Below, one piece after another: positions 55,243-60,000 of a stretch of 60,000 nucleotides of DNA (its first letter is position 1; each line of letters opens with the position of its first letter). The stretch is taken from positions 143,506,476 through 143,566,475 of the forward strand of contig NC_081413.1 of NCBI RefSeq assembly GCF_030272615.1, given 5' to 3'. This stretch comes from Cryptomeria japonica (lineage: Eukaryota; Streptophyta; Pinopsida; Cupressales; Cupressaceae). The translations under genes were made by a program, and so were the position numbers. The notes beneath the pieces are model-generated. The model was not told the DNA's origin. It searched no databases and saw nothing but the letters and a program-made list of their open reading frames with translations.

Positions 55243-56460
55243 CTATCCACTCCAATTTATCATGAAGAAAGTCTCTTATTAGCAGGTTGGTTCTCTCTTT
55301 TACTCCAAAGTCTTTCAACCCTTTGATAATAATATTTGCTGCCTTGCCTCACTTGTCTTGTTCTTCCTTTATTTGTATTTTGATTTATTGCTCAATAATT
55401 TCCTTTTGTTTGTATGTTGATCCACTAACAACTTGAGACCAAGATTTGGCCTCTTCTATCTGCTTCCTTAATTTAGACTCTTTAGTTTCCAAATCAGCTA
55501 AGGCCAATTGAATTTCCTTGACTTGGATAGTCTCCTCTCCTTCTATCAATTTCGGTCCCTTATCTTTATGTACTTCCATTGTTCTAGTTCTTATTTTATG
55601 TTGCCCAACTCTTGTTGTCCTTCTTCCATTTTGATCTGCATATTTAAAATTTGCTCTTCAAGGCTCTTGTTTTCTCTATCTATTTTGCTTGTGTATTCAA
55701 TTGCTTCATATACTTTGTTCTCTTCTTCCCAATTCCTTGCTTCTAGTGTCTCAAGTCTCTTTTTTACATCCATGAGTTCCTCCACATATAATTCAAAAGA
55801 CCACAATAGTGGTGTTGTTGTTGGGTTGTAATTTTTTTTTGCCTTGTTTATCTTCCATGTCGTCATCTTTTCCTGATAAGTTTACTTTTTGCTTGGGAAA
55901 AATTTGACTTGGTGTTCTCCTTAATTTTTGCTTGTACTTGAACCCCCTCCATTTCGCTCCCTTTAGCTCTGATTGCACCATATCTATTTGGTGAATAAAA
56001 TTGTTCACTCTCGGAAGAATTGTTGCAAAACGCCTCTTACATGTTTTCTTTAACTTCCGAAATTGTCTATGCCTTAAGATACCTTTGTACTATTTTGCAT
56101 TTACCAATATAAGACTTTCATCTGTGTGGCTTGCTTTCTTTTGTAGAAAATTGTCATGACAAATTCCCAGGACCTAGTTAAATCCTCAAAATTAGTCAAA
56201 GGTTGAGATGCTATAGGTTGAGTTGAAGAATGTTTTCGTTCTTCTTAGTAAAAGAAGTTTAACATTGAGCTCATCCATTAAGCTTGAGGATTATTATTGA
56301 AACCAGTCCCTATCATTACCCCTGGATGGTATAAAAAATTGTTTCCTGTTGAAAAATGGGCCCCTTCATATTAGGCCCCTGACATACCACTGTTAAACTG
56401 CCTTCTGCCTCACCCTGGTTGATACCCATGTTGTTTTGTGCGGTATTAAAGTATTGATAT
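55243..56460 (-). pseudogene. LINE-E ORF1, N-terminal and coiled-coil part
   Basis: Minus strand. Long coiled-coil: VKKRLETLEARNWEEENKV, IDRENKSLEEQILNMQIKM (55866-55591) and LALADLETKESKLRKQIEEAK (about 55500-55440). Next is an RRM-like start NIIIKGLKDFGVKERTNLLIRDFL (about 55330-55265) and HDKLEWI at the LTR junction. The layout coiled-coil, RRM, C-terminal domain is that of L1-ORF1p-like trimeric RNA chaperones. The region 56460-56010 is broken by many stops. Confidence 0.75.
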
Positions 56461-56930
56461 ATGATGATTTCTGAATGTTTTTTTGTGTAAAGAAAGAGAG
56501 GGGAATTTTAAGCCAATCCATTTACCCCATTTTGAAAGAAAGTAAAGTAGAAGGTTGGAAACGAGAGAGAAGGATAAGAAGAGGATAGGTTTTGTCACAC
56601 CTAGGGCCAACAAACTTGTTGAAAAGTGCAAATTATTTCCTTGTTTATTGAAGTTGGGACCCCTTCTGCTGGACCCGAGGTCGCCGTGACCTATGCAACC
56701 CACGTTGTGGCTCCCGCTCAAAAGACCCTATCCCACGCAGAATATCTTGCCTCCCTTGCCTGCTACCATCGCCTCCTTGACCTTGCTACCGTCAGCTCTT
56801 TACACATACCAAGAATACATGCAAGATACCTACAAACGAATATTTTTACATGTGGACCACACAAAATAATTTGCTTCGGGCTCATACCAATCTTGTACAT
56901 TAGCAACATTCATCGAATGTTGGGATAATT

Positions 56931-59255
56931 TTGAGTGATGAAAAAAAGGCTTGGTCAAAATTTGTGAATGGGAAAATCGACGATTATACGGTGTTTAATC
57001 GTTGATCTTAGACTTAATTCATTTATTTTAAATAGGGAATGCCTTCGACGTAATTATCTTTTTTAGAATAAACTTCTTCATACTTGTACACACATATAGA
57101 TATATATTATTACTCATTATTAGAAAATAAGGGAGTTACATTGTTAGAATGCAATTAGTAGAAAAATAATATGTGGTCTTTCCTTCTTAGAGGAACAATA
57201 TTAAAATTATAGTAATCTTAAAATGGGCTCAATAAAATATATAGAATGATGTCAATATAATTCATTCTTTGATACAAAGTTGAATATAGTTTCCCTCTTG
57301 AAGAACACCAATGAAATGGACTTAACATTATATTGGTAGACTATATTATAAATAGTATGCCTTCAAGAGTATCCATCGACTAATAGTTGAATTGGTTGGG
57401 AAATTTGTATTGGAGATAGAAAAAGTGGTTTGATATAAATTAGATTCTTTATTTTTATTACCATAATGTGTTTAGAGGACTTGTGTCATTTGCCTTCTAC
57501 ACAAATGAAGTGTTGTGGTAAAGCCATACACTAACCTCTATGATGGATATTTTTTAGTCCTCCTTTTATTGAACAATATAGTATTTAATCCTTATAAAAG
57601 AGTATTATATATGGTTAGATCTCTTGATTTATGGAAGATTAATGTCCATATTGTTATATTTATGAACATCTCATTTAGATTGTGTTGAGTTGAGAAACTG
57701 GTAACATGAAGATGATTTTGTGTAAACTCTCTTAAACAATGATGAGATGTTAGATTTCTCCTTTCCTTCTTGATGATATTTTGACTAATGATTGTAGTCT
57801 TTCATATTTCTTAAAAGTTGGGTAAATTGGGTTATGGTTATGTTCAACTTTAGACTAGTGGAAATCTAGTTGATATTGAGATACTTGATAAGATATCATG
57901 TGTAGGAATTGTTGTTCTTGTATCATCTTGTATGCACTTATATGCTCATGTAAGCTATGTATGACTTTAAATGCTTACTTGTGTTTTCTCCATTTTTAAG
58001 ATGAATTCATGATATGTTTACCTCTTGGAATGAATACGGCTAAGAGAGAACTGAAACCTCAAAATCAATTTAGATAGTTAAGCAAAGGTTGTTGCTTCTA
58101 TCTTCATATCTGTGTTATATGCATTTTGGGTGCTCTTGATATTGTTAGATTAGGGTTAGAATGTGGACATATCATGTTGCACAAATTCCATTACTCTTGC
58201 CAGTATCACATTGCTAGCCTTCCTCATGCTGGGTTGGGTATCTTTCATGTCACGAAAGATTCTAGGGAAGTGTAACTACTTTGTGGTAGGGTGGAAATGC
58301 ACTCTGACAATGTTCTCACCCATGATGTGCTCTAGGCAAACATATGTTGGGAGTTCCTGTCAGGGTGGTCATCATATTTGGTGCATTATGTACTCATTGT
58401 AGTTAACCTTGTGGTCTATTAAAAAAGGTATATATTTCCTTATTTTTTTCCTTGTATTTGGTTTATCTACTATTTCCTTATGTCATAACGTAATTTCATG
58501 TCTCTATCTTGTGTATTTGAACACATGACATTAATGTATGGTTATTATTATGTAATTTGTGAATTTTATTATTATGATATTATGGTGATCCTTACATTTG
58601 TGTATGTGAAGTATGCTTGAGACAATCACTATGTGTAACATCTATGATATGACCCATGTGTATACGTGTAAATTGGTATGTTAATTATTGGCAATGATGG
58701 GTCTGGAACTGACACTTGATGGCAATGCGTATCTTTTATTGTGATGGGACTAAGTTAATACATTCACTTAATTAGTAGTCAATGTTTAAAGAGAGATCAA
58801 AGATCTCATCAAGAGGAGAGAGAAAACTCCCTCTGAGTGTGAACTACAAAGCCTCTTACTTCCCATGAGAGGATATGTAGGCAGGGTCATCATGAATGAA
58901 CCTTGAAGGATTAGGTTTGGGGTCTGACTCTAATTATGGATAATTATAATTTTTGAGTGTAAGTGTATATATAGTTGTCACCACTAGGGTGAATGAAGGA
59001 GTTTTAAAATCATCACTTATTAAATGGAGTATACTTGGTTGATTAAGTTAATAATCAATGTTAAGTGGAAAAAAATTTGTAGCGGTTGAGGGTGGATTTT
59101 ACAGGTCCATTTGTGCTTCCTCCTGTCTAGAACTTAAGTGGAGTAAATTTGGGGTCCCAAAGAGATCTTCAACCATTTCTAATGCTTCTCTACTAATATC
59201 TTCTTCTATTTGATTTAAACATTTCTCCTTTATTGTGATGAACTCTTTGATAAGA
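56931..59255. other. Unassigned region
   Basis: No coding frame with family resemblance; AT-rich. 58601-58690 matches 1441-1530 (about 85% by eye; shared CTATGATATGACCCATGTGT), so part of it belongs to the same dispersed repeat as the left flank. The stretch 58163-58402 is open for 79 codons but resembles nothing. Confidence 0.5.
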
Positions 59256-60000
59256 TCAACCTCCTTTTAGAAGCTTCACATTAACTATCGCTATACAATT
59301 TTCCTTTTCTATAGATGGAGTTATTGAACAAGTCAAAGGATAACTTGCCATCAGAAGTAGGTAAATCCAAAGCACTCTCAACTTGAGGTCTTGCATCCTC
59401 TGCATAATATCTCCCTTCGACTGTAGAATCATATATTCCAAATCCAACCCCCTGTTCACATATAGGATATCATGTCCATCCTCAACACTCTTTTGCTCCT
59501 CCGCACCTTTGTTTGAAGGGATCTCTACTAGAACTGAGCTCTCAATGATGGGTTCACTCTTTCCCATGGATTCCCCTTCACACTCTTTATGGACAAGGAT
59601 GTTTTCCTCTATTTTGTTGGGAGGAGGTGTGGGATGGTTGGCTCTTCTTCCAATTGTGTTGTGCTCTAGCACTATTTTCTGCTTCCATGTTCCAAATTTA
59701 GTGATAATTTATAGTTCCTCCCATCATTCGCTCGCCAAATATAGTTCTACACAAATCCTAATAAAGGATCTATTATGCCCAGCAATGATCTTGTTATCAA
59801 CTTTAACTAAAGAACCTAATTCTTTACTGATTGCCCTCAGTGCATTTGCACTCCAAAACTTTGATGGTAAATTATGAAGTTTGATCCATTTCAGTACTTT
59901 CTCCATTGTGTGGTTGATTGGATTGAAGCTAGGTTCCCAATCTTTGACATAGAAGTCGAAGTCATCCATAAACCTCAGGTTGCCCTCAAGAATATGCATT
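59256..60000 (-). pseudogene. LINE-F ORF1 (DUF4283 type), runs off the window
   Basis: Minus strand, one frame from the right edge to 59256. GNLRFMDDFDFYVKDWEPSFNP and VLKWIKLHNLPSKFWSANALRAISKELG (about 59975-59815) match the DUF4283 segment of LINE-B (GKGFHIKDWVPKFNP; WIRLYSLPHKYW). After stops near 59720-59700, an acidic tail (ECEGESMGKSEPIIESS) ends in a basic, hydrophobic stretch at 59256. The zinc knuckle expected between them is not seen. The 5' part lies beyond base 60000; no ORF2 follows on the left, so the copy is truncated or deleted. Confidence 0.75.

Larger units (their letters stand above)
47300..56900 (-). mobile_element. LINE-E: non-L1-type LINE, ORF1 split by an LTR insertion
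   Basis: Minus strand: ORF1 (56460-55243 and 51228-50941), ORF2 (about 50940-47600), ends not defined. RT text (AYCCFVDFKKAFDMMPRDKLW; DIGVKRGFPLSPTLFSLYI; LLLYIDDLILIS) and a C-terminal GSHHLRCETGRWK...ERICLFYEMG domain differ clearly from the other LINEs here and lack an RNase H. The clade is unresolved (CR1/Jockey/RTE-like). A GC-richer stretch at about 56640-56830 could be its 5' leader. Both limits are estimates. Confidence 0.7.

Noticed and set aside
56626-56928. 100-codon plus-strand frame in the GC-richer block
   Set aside because: Lies opposite the presumed LINE-E leader and has no family resemblance; GC-rich text keeps frames open by chance.
58163-58402. 79-codon frame as a small Cys-rich protein
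   Set aside because: No signal peptide pattern, no neighbours, and the length is unremarkable for this composition.

Overview
The window looks like repeat-rich intergenic DNA from a seed plant with a large genome. A gymnosperm is my guess, based on very long LTR elements and slowly decaying, deeply nested L1-type LINEs. I found no host gene, rRNA, complete tRNA or CRISPR array. Nearly everything recognisable is a retrotransposon broken by stops and frameshifts.

Layout: 1-1690 is unassigned DNA built from degenerate tandem repeats. LINE-A (+, about 1702-28754) carries ORF1, ORF2 and a third ORF. Its reverse transcriptase is split by a complete 18,574-bp Ty3/gypsy element of Tat type (5452-24025) with two LTRs, a tRNA-Lys-type primer site, gag, protease, a G-patch, RT, two RNase H domains, integrase, a polypurine tract and a 5-bp target duplication (ATACT). 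The Tat element also carries a plant mobile domain (PMD) gene on the opposite strand and three arrays of an 8-bp motif (TAGCGCAT) with a 21-bp repeat pitch. Two arrays lie in the 5' leader; the third, in inverted orientation, lies near the 3' end. 29279-32860 is LINE-D (-), 5'-truncated and flanked by an 11-bp duplication, with its own third ORF. 32872-35009 is AT-rich DNA with a pyrimidine tract and a tRNA-like/SINE-like remnant. LINE-B (+, 35024-42456) is near full length. LINE-C1 (42627-43073) is interrupted by LINE-C2 (43089-44920), which has a 12-15 bp duplication. 45119-47095 holds simple repeats.

LINE-E (-, about 47300-56900) belongs to a different LINE family. Its ORF1 is split by a 4,014-bp LTR-like unit (51229-55242, TG...CA, duplication CTATC) whose upstream part contains about twenty degenerate copies of a 27-30 bp module. 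56931-59255 is unassigned. LINE-F ORF1 (-) runs off the right edge.

Items most worth a second look: the 21-bp-pitch motif arrays and their inverted placement; the antisense PMD gene, which keeps one frame for about 2 kb; and the third ORF after RNase H in several LINEs, with protein blocks shared between LINE-B and LINE-C2. All identifications come from reading motifs by eye; no database search was run.
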